DNA from: Olsenella_L kribbiana
GTDB lineage: Bacteria > Actinomycetota > Coriobacteriia > Coriobacteriales > Atopobiaceae
Direction: 5' to 3'
NCBI RefSeq assembly: GCF_036408795.1
Contig: NZ_JAZGJP010000003.1
Coordinates: 124,001 to 188,000 of the forward strand
Length of the DNA stretch: 64,000 nt
The notes under the pieces are model-generated. The model saw only the letters and a list, made by a program, of their open reading frames with translations, did not search any database and was not told the origin of the DNA. Position numbers and translations under genes: made by a program. This document shows, piece by piece, positions 42,689 to 51,779 of this stretch (positions within the stretch are counted from its first letter, which is position 1; every line of letters begins with the position of its first letter).

Positions 42689-42721
42689 ATTATACATAAT
42701 CTAAGTCTCAAAACATTAGAT
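42689..42721 (-). promoter_or_regulatory. dnaK promoter with candidate HspR operator
   Basis: On the minus strand TATAAT (42689-42694) lies next to the inverted repeat ATCTAA/TTAGAT (42699-42721, 11-nt spacer). A repressor bound here would block the promoter. No good -35 box could be placed. Confidence 0.65.
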
Positions 42722-42868
42722 TTTTTCTAGCAGACACTGAAAGACTTCTTATCTGTGCCCACGCATGGTTTCTCATGGGAGCAATGTGCCCCTCATGCTG
42801 GGGAAAGACCGTGAGCCTAGCCGTACAATCAGATGCAGCAGAACAGGAACGAGTGCAGAGGAGAAGCC

Positions 42869-43444
42869 ATGAAGCTTCTGATCGCTTCCGATATCCACGG
42901 TGCCGCCAGATGGTGCCGCTCCCTCATGGACGAGATAGAGAAGGAGAGCCCGGAGCGCATCATCCTTCTGGGAGACCTCCTCTATCACGGGCCCAGAAAC
43001 GACCTGCCCGAAGACTATGCCCCCAAAGAGGTCATAGCCATGCTCAATGGTATAAAGGATCAGGTCATCGCCGTACGCGGCAACTGCGAGGCAGAGGTAG
43101 ACCAGATGGTCCTCCAGTTCCCCTGCATGGCAGACTACGACGTGCTCTGGGATCCAGAAGCAGAGAACCCCATGACTCATGCCAAGGGCCAGGAGCTCTT
43201 CTTCACCCATGGGCATGTCTGGGGTCCTGGCATCCACAACTCAGTGGATCATCTCCCAGAGCTTCCCAAGGGCTCTGCCCTGGTCTATGGACACACGCAC
43301 AAGAAGGTCCTGGAGCCAGCACCAGGAAACCCCGATATTCTCTGCTTCAATCCAGGCTCTGTCGGCATCCCCAAGGACGGCACCCACAGCTGTGGAATCT
43401 ACAAGAGCGGAGCGTTCAGGCACTGCCTGCTCGAGGCAGAATAG
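42869..43444 (+). CDS. YfcE-family metallophosphodiesterase
   Basis: The 191-residue protein has the calcineurin-like signature in order: SDIHGAARW, ILLGDLLYHGPRND, VRGNCEAEVD, ELFFTHGHVWG, VYGHTHKKVLEP and CFNPGSVGIPKDG. It is a small phosphodiesterase of the YfcE group, divergent from dnaK. I chose ATG 42869 because AGAGGAG precedes it; an upstream ATG has no site. It is followed by a hairpin and a gene-poor region. Confidence 0.93.
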   Translation: MKLLIASDIHGAARWCRSLMDEIEKESPERIILLGDLLYHGPRNDLPEDYAPKEVIAMLNGIKDQVIAVRGNCEAEVDQMVLQFPCMADYDVLWDPEAENPMTHAKGQELFFTHGHVWGPGIHNSVDHLPELPKGSALVYGHTHKKVLEPAPGNPDILCFNPGSVGIPKDGTHSCGIYKSGAFRHCLLEAE

Positions 43445-43487
43445 CCAATCGGTCCATACAACCTATATATGAGCACAGCAGAGAAGC

Positions 43488-43517
43488 GCAGGCTGGCGGC
43501 AGGTACTACCAGCCTGC
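43488..43517 (+). terminator. hairpin after yfcE
   Basis: GCAGGCTGG and CCAGCCTGC form a 9-bp stem 43 nt past the yfcE stop. The T-run is short. Confidence 0.6.
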
Positions 43518-43845
43518 TTCCTGAATCGAGGGCCAATCAGATGGAGCCTAGCTGTATCCGAAAGATATGTTTCTGCTTGCAGGCACCTGGTCTAAGACCA
43601 GAAAGGCGGGCAGCCATGGGCAAACCAGATCTCAATGAGAAGATCCTCGCCTTAGCATGCGTGATGGCGATGAGAGACTCAACTGGGCAGTAGGCCTTCC
43701 CTTCCTCCGACAAGCACAGCAAGCAATGCCCACGCCAGGAAGCTGATCAGGATTACAGACAGCCCTCTTGCCTGCGAGCCCGAGAATTTCTACGCTGTGG
43801 AGCATGATGTGGAACAGACCACCAATCAATTCCCATGGTAGATTG

Positions 43846-43921
43846 TCAAGCTGCGTGCAACATCTCTCTGTAGACCTCGTTGGCTGTCCTGCATCTCAGG
43901 ACCTTCCTCGGTCTGCCGCCA
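43846..43921 (-). pseudogene. remnant of an IS30-type transposase C-terminus
   Basis: Read on the minus strand this gives RPRKVLRCRTANEVYREML, then a stop. That closely follows the RPRKVLGYRTPNEVF ending of IS30-family transposases. The sequence before it does not continue the family (no DDE motif), so only ~25 codons survive. It marks an old insertion beside the polysaccharide cluster. Confidence 0.55.
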
Positions 43922-44294
43922 TCCGATGGTCATCATTCCTATCAAGACCGTCGTCCCTGCAGTAGCAAAAGCTGTAAACGCTGAGAACGCTCTCTCGAGT
44001 GACGGCTGCAGCACGCTGCAGGACATCCTCGATAACTATGCGCCACAAACCCAAGTCGGGCCGTAGCAAGCACCTCCAGAGAGGCAATCCCTGGAACAAG
44101 GCTGAGGAAGAATACCACAGATTCTAAGAAGGTAGTTCGCGTGCTCGCGAGAGTAGAAGGCGTGCTGCCAATCGAATATGACCGCTCGCGCTGGTTCGAC
44201 TGATAGGTTGGCAATCGCTGCTTCTTATACACGCTTTTTCATGCCAGAAGCGCCATCCAAAGCGCACTGCAGCAGACACGGGCAGACATGCTAT

Positions 44295-45809
44295 CTATCG
44301 ACGCATTTTTAAGGCTTTCTGCACAGCACCTCGCACAAGACTCTTTTCATATTCGTTTGCGCATAGGAAATAGGAGACCAGCGTGAATGCCACTGCCCAG
44401 CAGAGAATACCGGCCACTAGGCCGCTCCAGCCGCACCCTGCAAATGGCCTCCATACAACGGAGCCGGCTATGCAGAGAGCGAGCATTGGCACAATCTCCT
44501 GCAGCACGCTCTTCCACCAGCCAATCATGTCCATGCCAATCTTCTTCTGGTAGTACCAGTTGAGCACGAAGCCACTAGACACGGTCATTGCGATGCCAGA
44601 GGCGATAGCAGCGCCCACGATGCCCAAAGCTTGTGCGAGCCAGATAGTCAGGCCAATGTTGATTACGGCTGCCACGAAGTACATCTTGGCTCTGAATCCA
44701 TAACGGTCCATCACCTGCAGTATCGTCAGACCGATATTCTGAGCAACATCTACGGTAAAGGGCACAAGCTCAAAAACAGCTACCCAGTAGGCCGCATCGT
44801 AGCCATCACCAGCCCAAAGCCTGATGAAGTCCCGGCCGAAGATGATAAAGCCGAGAAGCACCGCCAGAAGCGGATATAGCGTCACTCTGCTTACCCTAAC
44901 GAAAAGATCAGATATGGCTTTTAGATCGTGATCCTTGTGCCATAGCTCAGATACCCGCGGCATAAAAACAGATGCGACAGCCACGCCAAGTGGCAGATAC
45001 GTATTCACGACTTGAGAGCCTACGGCGTACACAGCCACTGGTACAGTTCCATACATATAGGCAAGAATCAGCTGATCGGCGCGCCAGAATATCTGGTCTG
45101 CTATCGTAGCGAGCACGATAGTGCCCGAGAAGGTAATGATCTGATGCTCCAATTTCTTGTCAAGGAAACGCATCCTTGTATCCATGCCAAGTTTTCTCTT
45201 GGAGAAGACGTTCTGGCTCACGACAAGAAGGAGATTGCAAATGAGCTGCACGGCGGTCACCGTAAGAGCAAAGGGAAAGCGCTTGATTAAGAGAATAATT
45301 ATGACAGGCTGCACGACAAGCAGACAGAGCTGCGAGAGCTTTAGAAAGGCAAATTCCTCGTGAGCCGTAATGCATGCAATGGAAACCGTATTCTCCATTG
45401 TCAGCATGAGATTCAGAGCAAGTATGCCCAGCATCATGCAGCTCTCTTGTATCTCCCAAGGCGAGAGCGAGTTTTGGTATACAGCGATAACCACTCCGAC
45501 AGCAGCCGCCGTAGCACCAGCTACTATCAAGTAGGCGACTCTATAGATGCGGCGCAGGATTCCAAGCGTATTGGCCATGCCCTCTTCGTCGCCCAGCACG
45601 TAATACTTGCTGTAGAAGCGGACTGCACCAGCTGAAAAAGTTGAATTGATAATCGAGAGATAGGCGATTATTGAACCGACCATCTGGTAGAGTCCATATT
45701 CAGCCTGTCCAATGCCGGCAAGAAGTATAGGCACATAGAGCAGGTTCACTACGACCTGCGTTATTGAGTAGATATATGAGATCAAGGCACCTGAGCGTCT
45801 CTTGTTCAT
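44295..45809 (-). CDS. wzx: Wzx-type polysaccharide flippase
   Basis: The 504-residue protein is an integral membrane protein with about 12-14 hydrophobic helices of the MATE/PST superfamily; it starts MNKRRSGALISYIYSITQVV and shows YGLYQMVGSIIAYLSI, typical of oligosaccharide flippases. It would move lipid-linked repeat units across the membrane. The start ATG 45809 has GAGGGTGGG upstream. It is the last gene of the minus-strand cluster, separated from the others by the opposite-facing acyltransferase. GC content is lower than in the housekeeping part, as in most exopolysaccharide clusters. Confidence 0.88.
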   Translation of the reverse strand: MNKRRSGALISYIYSITQVVVNLLYVPILLAGIGQAEYGLYQMVGSIIAYLSIINSTFSAGAVRFYSKYYVLGDEEGMANTLGILRRIYRVAYLIVAGATAAAVGVVIAVYQNSLSPWEIQESCMMLGILALNLMLTMENTVSIACITAHEEFAFLKLSQLCLLVVQPVIIILLIKRFPFALTVTAVQLICNLLLVVSQNVFSKRKLGMDTRMRFLDKKLEHQIITFSGTIVLATIADQIFWRADQLILAYMYGTVPVAVYAVGSQVVNTYLPLGVAVASVFMPRVSELWHKDHDLKAISDLFVRVSRVTLYPLLAVLLGFIIFGRDFIRLWAGDGYDAAYWVAVFELVPFTVDVAQNIGLTILQVMDRYGFRAKMYFVAAVINIGLTIWLAQALGIVGAAIASGIAMTVSSGFVLNWYYQKKIGMDMIGWWKSVLQEIVPMLALCIAGSVVWRPFAGCGWSGLVAGILCWAVAFTLVSYFLCANEYEKSLVRGAVQKALKMRR

Positions 45810-46318
45810 TTCCCACCCTCAGCTAATCATAAACAGTCCAGGGAGCCGCTATATTTTCAAGCCTTACTTCAGATAGCTAGTTATGTATTGCCAGCTTCAA
45901 ACAATACTCACCAATTGCTTCCATTTAACATGCATCCATCTAACAGTGGAATGCAAGTCAAGAAGTCCATTATCGCGCACATCGCACCGTATGCAGCATA
46001 TTGAGCCGCTTCAGCCGAACAATCATGCACCAATGGTGCCATGAGTGCCGCAAGCATCCGAAACAGCAAAGCCTAAATCAAACCCAGCGCATAATCCATC
46101 TACAGTCTTCGATGGCACCTACCTCGAAGCGTTTGTACAGAGTCTTCTCCGCTCAGATCCGCATGCAGTTATGTCAAAGCCCCAGAAATGGTCCCATGAA
46201 GTGGCTTTTATATGGGACAGCACAACCTGGGCATTGGGAATGCAAAGGTACCTTCAAGATGTACTTACGTATATGGCATGCAGATGAGTTCGATCTTCAT
46301 GAAGCCAGAGGATGATAT
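45810..46318. other. low-GC gap with a possible coding remnant
   Basis: No intact gene is seen in these ~510 bp. A short open stretch at 46045-46287 reads TVFDGTYLEAFVQSLLRSDP and looks protein-like, but it has no ribosome site, no family match known to me and overlaps another frame. It may be a decayed gene of the polysaccharide cluster. Confidence 0.5.
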
Positions 46319-47479
46319 ATGGAAACAACCGCAGTCCGCAGAGAACGGAATTCTTCCCTCGAGCTACTCAAGATAATCGCAATGCTCGCAATAGTCTTCT
46401 CTCATGTGGCGCAATCGCTGCTGCTCCCTGAAGCAGCGGGAACACTGGCTCCAGGCGAATTTGGAACCCTTTCCTACTGCATAGACTTCAGCACTGCTTC
46501 GCCAGATCCCACTCTATGGCTCCTTGTGTGCGTAAGGACACTCGGCGCATGGGGCAATACAATCTTCGTCATTTGCTCCTCGTGGTTCCTCTGCAGAGAC
46601 AATACGGTAAAAATGAATAAAGTAGTGTATTTAGTACTTAATGTATTTGTTATTTCCGTTTTGATCCTGCTCTGCGCTCTTGCCTTTGGGCTTCATCCGA
46701 ATTTCAAAGTGATAGTCAGATGCCTCTTTCCCACGACATTTGCAAACAACTGGTTCATTACCTGCTATCTGCTGCTCTACGCTATCCATCCAGCCATAAA
46801 CTGGACGACAAAAAAGTTGGGAAAGCGCGGCCATGCCGCTCTGGCCATAGCCCTATTCACCCTCTATATGCTTCTGCCGCTTGTGCATGACGGACATTTC
46901 TTTACTTCTGAACTAATCGTAATGATCAGCGAATATGTAGTCGTATCTTATGCCCGCAGCTATCTTCCGAGACTTGTCGATGATGCACGGACCTCCCGCA
47001 GATTCTTCCTTGTCGGATCTATAGCTATGATTCTTGTCATTGTGCTTCTCGAAATTGCAGGGCTGCATGTCGGCTTTCTGAAGAACAAGATGCTTCACTT
47101 CGACAAGGACGGCAATCCCTTCCTATTTCTGTCGGCATTTGGCCTGTTTAACCTATTCCGCCTGCGTCCTTTTACAAGCATTCGGGTCAACCGCATGGCC
47201 AGCCTCGTACTGTTTGTCTATTTGATCCATGAGAATCTCATCGTAAGAGAATATTTGAGGCCAACAGTTTGGCTATGGATTCATGAAACTCTGGGCTATG
47301 ACAGCTTGGTTCTTTGGCTCGTGATATTTTCCGCTGCCCTGTTTGTCGCCGCCTTTGCCTTTGCTTTCTTATATTCGTTGACGCTCGAAAAGATAACAGC
47401 AAGAATCGAACAGCCTATTGAACATGCTGCCAGGCATATCTGCTCAGCTGCCGTGGATTGGCTTTGCAGCCTCAGCTGA
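46319..47479 (+). CDS. Membrane acyltransferase (acyltransferase-3 family)
   Basis: The 386-residue protein has about ten membrane helices and begins with the acyltransferase-3 pattern RRERNSSLELLKIIAMLAIVFSH, whose histidine is the usual catalytic residue. Such enzymes O-acylate surface sugars. AGAGGAT precedes ATG 46319. It is the only gene in this cluster on the plus strand, between two stretches of decayed sequence, so it may have been inserted separately. Confidence 0.85.
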   Translation: METTAVRRERNSSLELLKIIAMLAIVFSHVAQSLLLPEAAGTLAPGEFGTLSYCIDFSTASPDPTLWLLVCVRTLGAWGNTIFVICSSWFLCRDNTVKMNKVVYLVLNVFVISVLILLCALAFGLHPNFKVIVRCLFPTTFANNWFITCYLLLYAIHPAINWTTKKLGKRGHAALAIALFTLYMLLPLVHDGHFFTSELIVMISEYVVVSYARSYLPRLVDDARTSRRFFLVGSIAMILVIVLLEIAGLHVGFLKNKMLHFDKDGNPFLFLSAFGLFNLFRLRPFTSIRVNRMASLVLFVYLIHENLIVREYLRPTVWLWIHETLGYDSLVLWLVIFSAALFVAAFAFAFLYSLTLEKITARIEQPIEHAARHICSAAVDWLCSLS

Positions 47480-47586
47480 ACGCTGCTCAGCAACAGAACG
47501 GTTCTGCAGGAAGGCAATTGCAGCCCTGCGCAACTGCCATGTCCGTACTTCATCTGCCGGTCGAATGACCGTCCAGCATTGTGCGT

Positions 47587-48408
47587 TTACTCACGCTTGG
47601 CCAAACTGGTCAGTTTTCTGGAAATACGGGACCAATCTTGATACCTCAGAATCGTTGCGATTGCTGCCATCTTCGAAGCAATGCCTTTTTCAATCCGATG
47701 GTTCAGCAGCCATTTCCCCACTTCGTGCTCGTACTTGCTCTCTTCGCTTAGCCAGCTCATGCTAAAGTGATGTATCGACCTAGTGTTCTCCGTCAAATGA
47801 AGCTGGCCCGTAAAGAAATTCTTCGGATTGAAGTACTCGCTAGGGTAGATCCAGATTCCATCAACTTCCTGGATGCCAGGCTCAGATTTCAGGCCTTGCG
47901 CAAGCAGGATCTCTGTTGTGCGCTGCACTATCGTGGTCTCATTCAAGTCCCCATTGGATGTAATGAAATGATCTCCACAGTACGAATCAAGGACAGCTTT
48001 ATAGAAGGGATGCCCAGCACCAGCTGCTAGGCCAAGACCGGGCGCCACTGTGCCACAACCATCGTCAGGGCTCCAATCAGTCTCAAACCCCATAAAGGGA
48101 CCACGTTCGAGAATGTCATCGATGGGTCTGACCAGTTCAACGTCAGTATCAAAATAGAGCCCACCTTCACGCCACAGTATGTCGAAGCGAGCATAATCCG
48201 ACACAAAAGCCCATTTGCCAGCAGCATAGGCTTCACTCACATAATCGCAGCAGTCAACGTTCCAGTTAGATTCATCCCAACGCTTGATTTCATAGTCTGG
48301 CAAGAACTTGCGCCATGATTCGATGCAAGCTTGCTCTTTATCACCTAGGGGACTCCCACCAAACCAGCAATAGTGAATGACATGGGGAATTGAAATAGCG
48401 GCAGTCAT
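47587..48408 (-). CDS. Glycosyltransferase with DXD motif (GT32-like)
   Basis: The 273-residue protein starts with IPHVIHYCWFGGSPLGDKEQ and carries YARFDILWREGGLYFDTDVELV, where DTD is the nucleotide-sugar metal-binding motif of capsular GT32/Gly_transf_sug enzymes. ATG 48408 follows the polymerase stop by one base (TAAGATG) with GGAGG upstream, so it is coupled to it. Donor and acceptor sugars are unknown. Confidence 0.88.
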   Translation of the reverse strand: MTAAISIPHVIHYCWFGGSPLGDKEQACIESWRKFLPDYEIKRWDESNWNVDCCDYVSEAYAAGKWAFVSDYARFDILWREGGLYFDTDVELVRPIDDILERGPFMGFETDWSPDDGCGTVAPGLGLAAGAGHPFYKAVLDSYCGDHFITSNGDLNETTIVQRTTEILLAQGLKSEPGIQEVDGIWIYPSEYFNPKNFFTGQLHLTENTRSIHHFSMSWLSEESKYEHEVGKWLLNHRIEKGIASKMAAIATILRYQDWSRISRKLTSLAKRE

Positions 48409-48409
48409 C

Positions 48410-49669
48410 TTATGCAGCCTCCGGAGAACTGTGGCCACCAGCAAGTGCAAGTCCTAGGCACATTGCCAGAAATATCGCATTTGGATGGAAGAATGCGCTC
48501 TCGGCTGTAGATGAGATTAATAGAAAGACGAAGCACAGCACAACCGCTAGCCTCTGACCCTTGGAGCTGGCGAAATTATATGCCCACCGGCATAAAAAGC
48601 CGATTGTGAGACAGTACATCACAAACCCCAGCCAGCCAAACTGGCCGATGACAATTGGCCAGAACGTATCGCTGAGGAATGCAGTCTGGCCGGGCTCGAG
48701 TCCATACACAGTGCTGAGACCATACTCATAGTACAGAGGCGAATAATTGGACAATCCACTAGTTATGCTGCTGCCATAAGTGGCAAAACCGCTACCCAGC
48801 GGAAAGAATCGGTTGGCAAGCACCACTGCCACCCTATTCAGCTCGCTGCGCGCGAAGCCCGTGCTCTTGAAATAATACTTATACTGATCCCATCCGATAG
48901 CAAAAGCAGCAACCGCCCCTACAGCTATCTGGGCAAGATTCAATCTGCCACCGCGACCCCACGTAAGCATTAGCAGCAAAGCAATAGCGGCAAAGGCTAT
49001 GCCCTTCGATCGCAGCGATAGGCAGATTATGAAAAGCGTCGCTATAATCCACTTCATATTTTTCCGGTAATCTTGCGCGAGAATGAGCAAGATGCCCACG
49101 CAGACAAAGTTGAGCATCTCAGGGTGTATGAAGATGAATCTGAACGACCTTATGCCATAGCGCGGATCAACGCCAAAGTCCCCTATCTGCACAAAAAGAT
49201 TCAATACGCCGAAGAACAGAAGCACTGCCACCAAGGCTTTGCACTCACCCTCAACTGCGCGCAACAGCTGGGTTTTATTCCTGAATACCAATGTTATGCA
49301 AATAAGAGCAACCGGGAATTTGATACAGGTAAACATATCGATAGCAATGGAAGAGGCGGCAGCGCTAACGCCCGAGAAAAGGTTCGAGAGTAGCCCGACA
49401 GCAACGACAAGTCCGAGGCACAGAAGGCATCTGGAAGCCAAGATACCCGCTTTGTCATTATTACCAGATGAACGCAACCGTTCGATTGTATATGCCGCAA
49501 TAGCGATAAGTGTCGCGCTTTCATCTATATAAGTGAACCCCGTCGCATTCTGAATCGGAGCCTGAAACATTAGGAGATTAAAGACAAGCAGCCAACCCAA
49601 ATCAGCCAGTTTGAATGCACCCACTGACCTTGTTATGGCTGGCATAGCATTCGCCCTAGTATCAGTCAC
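48410..49669 (-). CDS. wzy: Wzy-type polysaccharide polymerase / O-antigen ligase family
   Basis: A 419-residue integral membrane protein with about 11-12 hydrophobic helices and a large polar loop (YYFKSTGFARSELNRVAVV, then SPLYYEYGLSTVYGLEPG), typical of Wzy-like polymerases. I chose GTG 49669: it overlaps the stop of the preceding glycosyltransferase as GTGA and has GGAGG eight bases upstream, whereas the ATG at 49645 has a poor site. The sequence diverges from characterised polymerases; the role is inferred from topology and cluster position. Confidence 0.78.
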   Translation of the reverse strand: MTDTRANAMPAITRSVGAFKLADLGWLLVFNLLMFQAPIQNATGFTYIDESATLIAIAAYTIERLRSSGNNDKAGILASRCLLCLGLVVAVGLLSNLFSGVSAAASSIAIDMFTCIKFPVALICITLVFRNKTQLLRAVEGECKALVAVLLFFGVLNLFVQIGDFGVDPRYGIRSFRFIFIHPEMLNFVCVGILLILAQDYRKNMKWIIATLFIICLSLRSKGIAFAAIALLLMLTWGRGGRLNLAQIAVGAVAAFAIGWDQYKYYFKSTGFARSELNRVAVVLANRFFPLGSGFATYGSSITSGLSNYSPLYYEYGLSTVYGLEPGQTAFLSDTFWPIVIGQFGWLGFVMYCLTIGFLCRWAYNFASSKGQRLAVVLCFVFLLISSTAESAFFHPNAIFLAMCLGLALAGGHSSPEAA

Positions 49670-50709
49670 TTTGCTGTCCTCCGTTTTGCACACACCAATG
49701 TTCGGGCGAGCCTTATTGCGTGCATTTTTATCGCCAGGTAAAATATGGCTTGCAAGATAGGCAATCTCCACCAAGGATAACCCTTGCACGCTCGGCGGAG
49801 AGCCGGATGCCGAACGACTCCTTTTACATAAACGTTCTTCGCTCTGCTATTCTCTCCTGAACTCTCAATCATCACGATAAGTGCGCGGCAGTAATCGATC
49901 ACACAGCGCTGTTGACGTAAATGGCACTCATCCCAGAACTTCCGCGGCTCTTCATCAGACAATTGTTCCAAAATTCGGAAGAGCCGGCAGAAGGAATCAA
50001 TAGTTTTGAAATTGAAAGACTTGGTAATAGAAGGCTGATCATCCTTGCGATAGCAGTATAAGGAACCTGGGATGCAGGTCACCACTTTGGCTGCACGACA
50101 TGCATACGTATTGAATATTAAATCCTCGCTCCGCACATTTAAAAAACGCAAGTTAAAGGTATCGATAAAGGAACGGCGATATCCCGCCACCCAGACAGAT
50201 ACTGGTGTCGGATCTTCAGAAACTTTCGATGGTAGAGCGCCAAAGAATGCTGCGCGCAACGTAAATATCTGATCTTCGCCTCGCAATATTCTTCCTGCAA
50301 GAGGATGCTCCTGTATATGGACGACCTTCCCTTGCGAGACAATCTTTAGTCCCGTAAACACCACATCAGCATCAGCCAGTGAAGCAGCCTTGTAGAGCCG
50401 TTCAAACATGTCTGGCTCCACCCAATCATCAGAGTCTACAAACCCGATATACTCACCGTGGGCTACCTCCATGCCGCTATTACGCGCGGGGCCGAGCCCT
50501 CCATTGACCCGATGCACCACCTGCACTCGTGAATCTTCAGCAGCGTACTCTTCCGCTAGCTGTCCGCATCGATCTGGGGAGCCATCATCCACAAGGATGA
50601 TCTCTATATCGCGAAGCGTCTGGTGGCGGATGCTGTCCACGCATGCCGGCAAATAATCTTCTACGTTATACATGGGTACTATTACGCTGAATTTTGGCTG
50701 CAGAGGCAT
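49666..50709 (-). CDS. Family 2 glycosyltransferase
   Basis: The 347-residue protein has a GT-A domain: FSVIVPMYNVEDYLPACVDS, EIILVDDGSPDRCG, GGLGPARNSGM and the DXD-type FVDSDDWVEPDMF. A ~120-residue C-terminal helical part follows, as in many capsular GT2 enzymes. Its start overlaps the previous stop as TGATG and its stop overlaps the polymerase start, so it belongs to one tightly packed operon. The sugar transferred is unknown. Confidence 0.92.
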   Translation of the reverse strand: MPLQPKFSVIVPMYNVEDYLPACVDSIRHQTLRDIEIILVDDGSPDRCGQLAEEYAAEDSRVQVVHRVNGGLGPARNSGMEVAHGEYIGFVDSDDWVEPDMFERLYKAASLADADVVFTGLKIVSQGKVVHIQEHPLAGRILRGEDQIFTLRAAFFGALPSKVSEDPTPVSVWVAGYRRSFIDTFNLRFLNVRSEDLIFNTYACRAAKVVTCIPGSLYCYRKDDQPSITKSFNFKTIDSFCRLFRILEQLSDEEPRKFWDECHLRQQRCVIDYCRALIVMIESSGENSRAKNVYVKGVVRHPALRRACKGYPWWRLPILQAIFYLAIKMHAIRLARTLVCAKRRTAK

Positions 50710-51779
50710 CAGGCAACCACTTCCCCAAAGAGACTCAGATGCGATTTGACCATGCCTTCAATCGTGTAAACACTTGCTTTTCGACAAAGAAACGACGAGT
50801 AATCAGCTTTTTCTTCTTCAGGCCTTGCCAAGAAGGTCCCGATTGCTAGAGCAAGTGAATCAGCACTCCCAGGTTCGGCCAAATACTGTGGGTAATCGTG
50901 TGAAAGATAGTCCACAGCAGCACCAGACCCCCACGTACTTACAACTGGACAGCCACAAGCAGCCGCCTCATTCACCACTAGTCCCCAGCATTCCTGTCTG
51001 CTTGGCAAGATGCATAAATGTGCATGCTGGTATTCCTTTGCAAGGTCATCCGGCTTGAGGAATGGTATAACTTCAACATTTGAGAGCATCTTCTGCCGCA
51101 CTAGCATTCGAAGCTCGTCGGCTTTAGCTCCAGAACCAATGAACTTCCAGCGCAGGTCACGGGACAGTTTGACTGCTGCGTCTAAAGCAACATCAAGGCC
51201 CTTGCAATATAAAAATTGGCTTACAACCAGAACTTGCTTCGTGTCACGTACGGCATTGTCCGTAGCAAATTCTGAAATACGAGATTCGGTAAGAGAGGAA
51301 AAGGGATACGCAGAAATGGGAGCGTTCCAGCCGACCTCACGACGTAAGCTCGGAACGCTAGTTTCTCCAGCTATCAAATAGCCATTTGCGCCATGCAGTA
51401 CATGCCGTCGTGCTGCTCGCTTCATCGGATTCCCAGAATAGAACACCCTGCCATCCGAGTTCACCACATATGGCAAATGCCGTTTGCGCATTTGAGAGAT
51501 GGCGAACATCTGCCTTGGACTGTTATAGCAGCCTACGACAATGAGAGACCATCCTTCATCGATGGTCTTCATCATCGTCTTGCTTAACGGCCCTCGCTCG
51601 TTCTCGGGCAGATAGATCTCCTGATAGTTGCTAACCTTCGTATCGAGAAACCAACTCGCATCGCGAAGAGCATCACTCCTCTGCTCAAACAATACAGTTA
51701 GATCGCATTCTTTGCCGAGTTGCTCAAAAAAGATGTCCCGATAAGGATTATGTATGTTAGTCAGATACAGAACACGCAT
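50709..51779 (-). CDS. Family 4 glycosyltransferase
   Basis: The 356-residue protein has a GT-B fold: the N-terminus MRVLYLTNIHNPYRDIFFEQL, the linker with VLVVSQFLYCKGLDVALDA and the C-terminal donor site SRQECWGLVVNEAAACGCPVV (the EX7E motif). ATG 51779 follows the radical-SAM stop directly (TAGATG). The donor sugar is not evident. Confidence 0.9.
   Translation of the reverse strand: MRVLYLTNIHNPYRDIFFEQLGKECDLTVLFEQRSDALRDASWFLDTKVSNYQEIYLPENERGPLSKTMMKTIDEGWSLIVVGCYNSPRQMFAISQMRKRHLPYVVNSDGRVFYSGNPMKRAARRHVLHGANGYLIAGETSVPSLRREVGWNAPISAYPFSSLTESRISEFATDNAVRDTKQVLVVSQFLYCKGLDVALDAAVKLSRDLRWKFIGSGAKADELRMLVRQKMLSNVEVIPFLKPDDLAKEYQHAHLCILPSRQECWGLVVNEAAACGCPVVSTWGSGAAVDYLSHDYPQYLAEPGSADSLALAIGTFLARPEEEKADYSSFLCRKASVYTIEGMVKSHLSLFGEVVA

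Larger units (their letters stand above)
43445..44294. other. gene-poor region between yfcE and the polysaccharide cluster
   Basis: About 850 bp without a credible complete gene. It contains the yfcE hairpin, a fragment that reads like the C-terminus of an IS30 transposase (43846-43921, minus strand), and a GGTCTAAGACC palindrome near 43592. The rest appears to be decayed sequence. Confidence 0.6.

Noticed and set aside
40822..42699. A 625-codon open frame on the plus strand
   Set aside because: It is antisense to dnaK; a known artefact of GC-rich hsp70 genes.
46001..46315. Two overlapping short open frames before the acyltransferase
   Set aside because: They lie in different frames, lack ribosome sites and resemble no family; at best they are relics.
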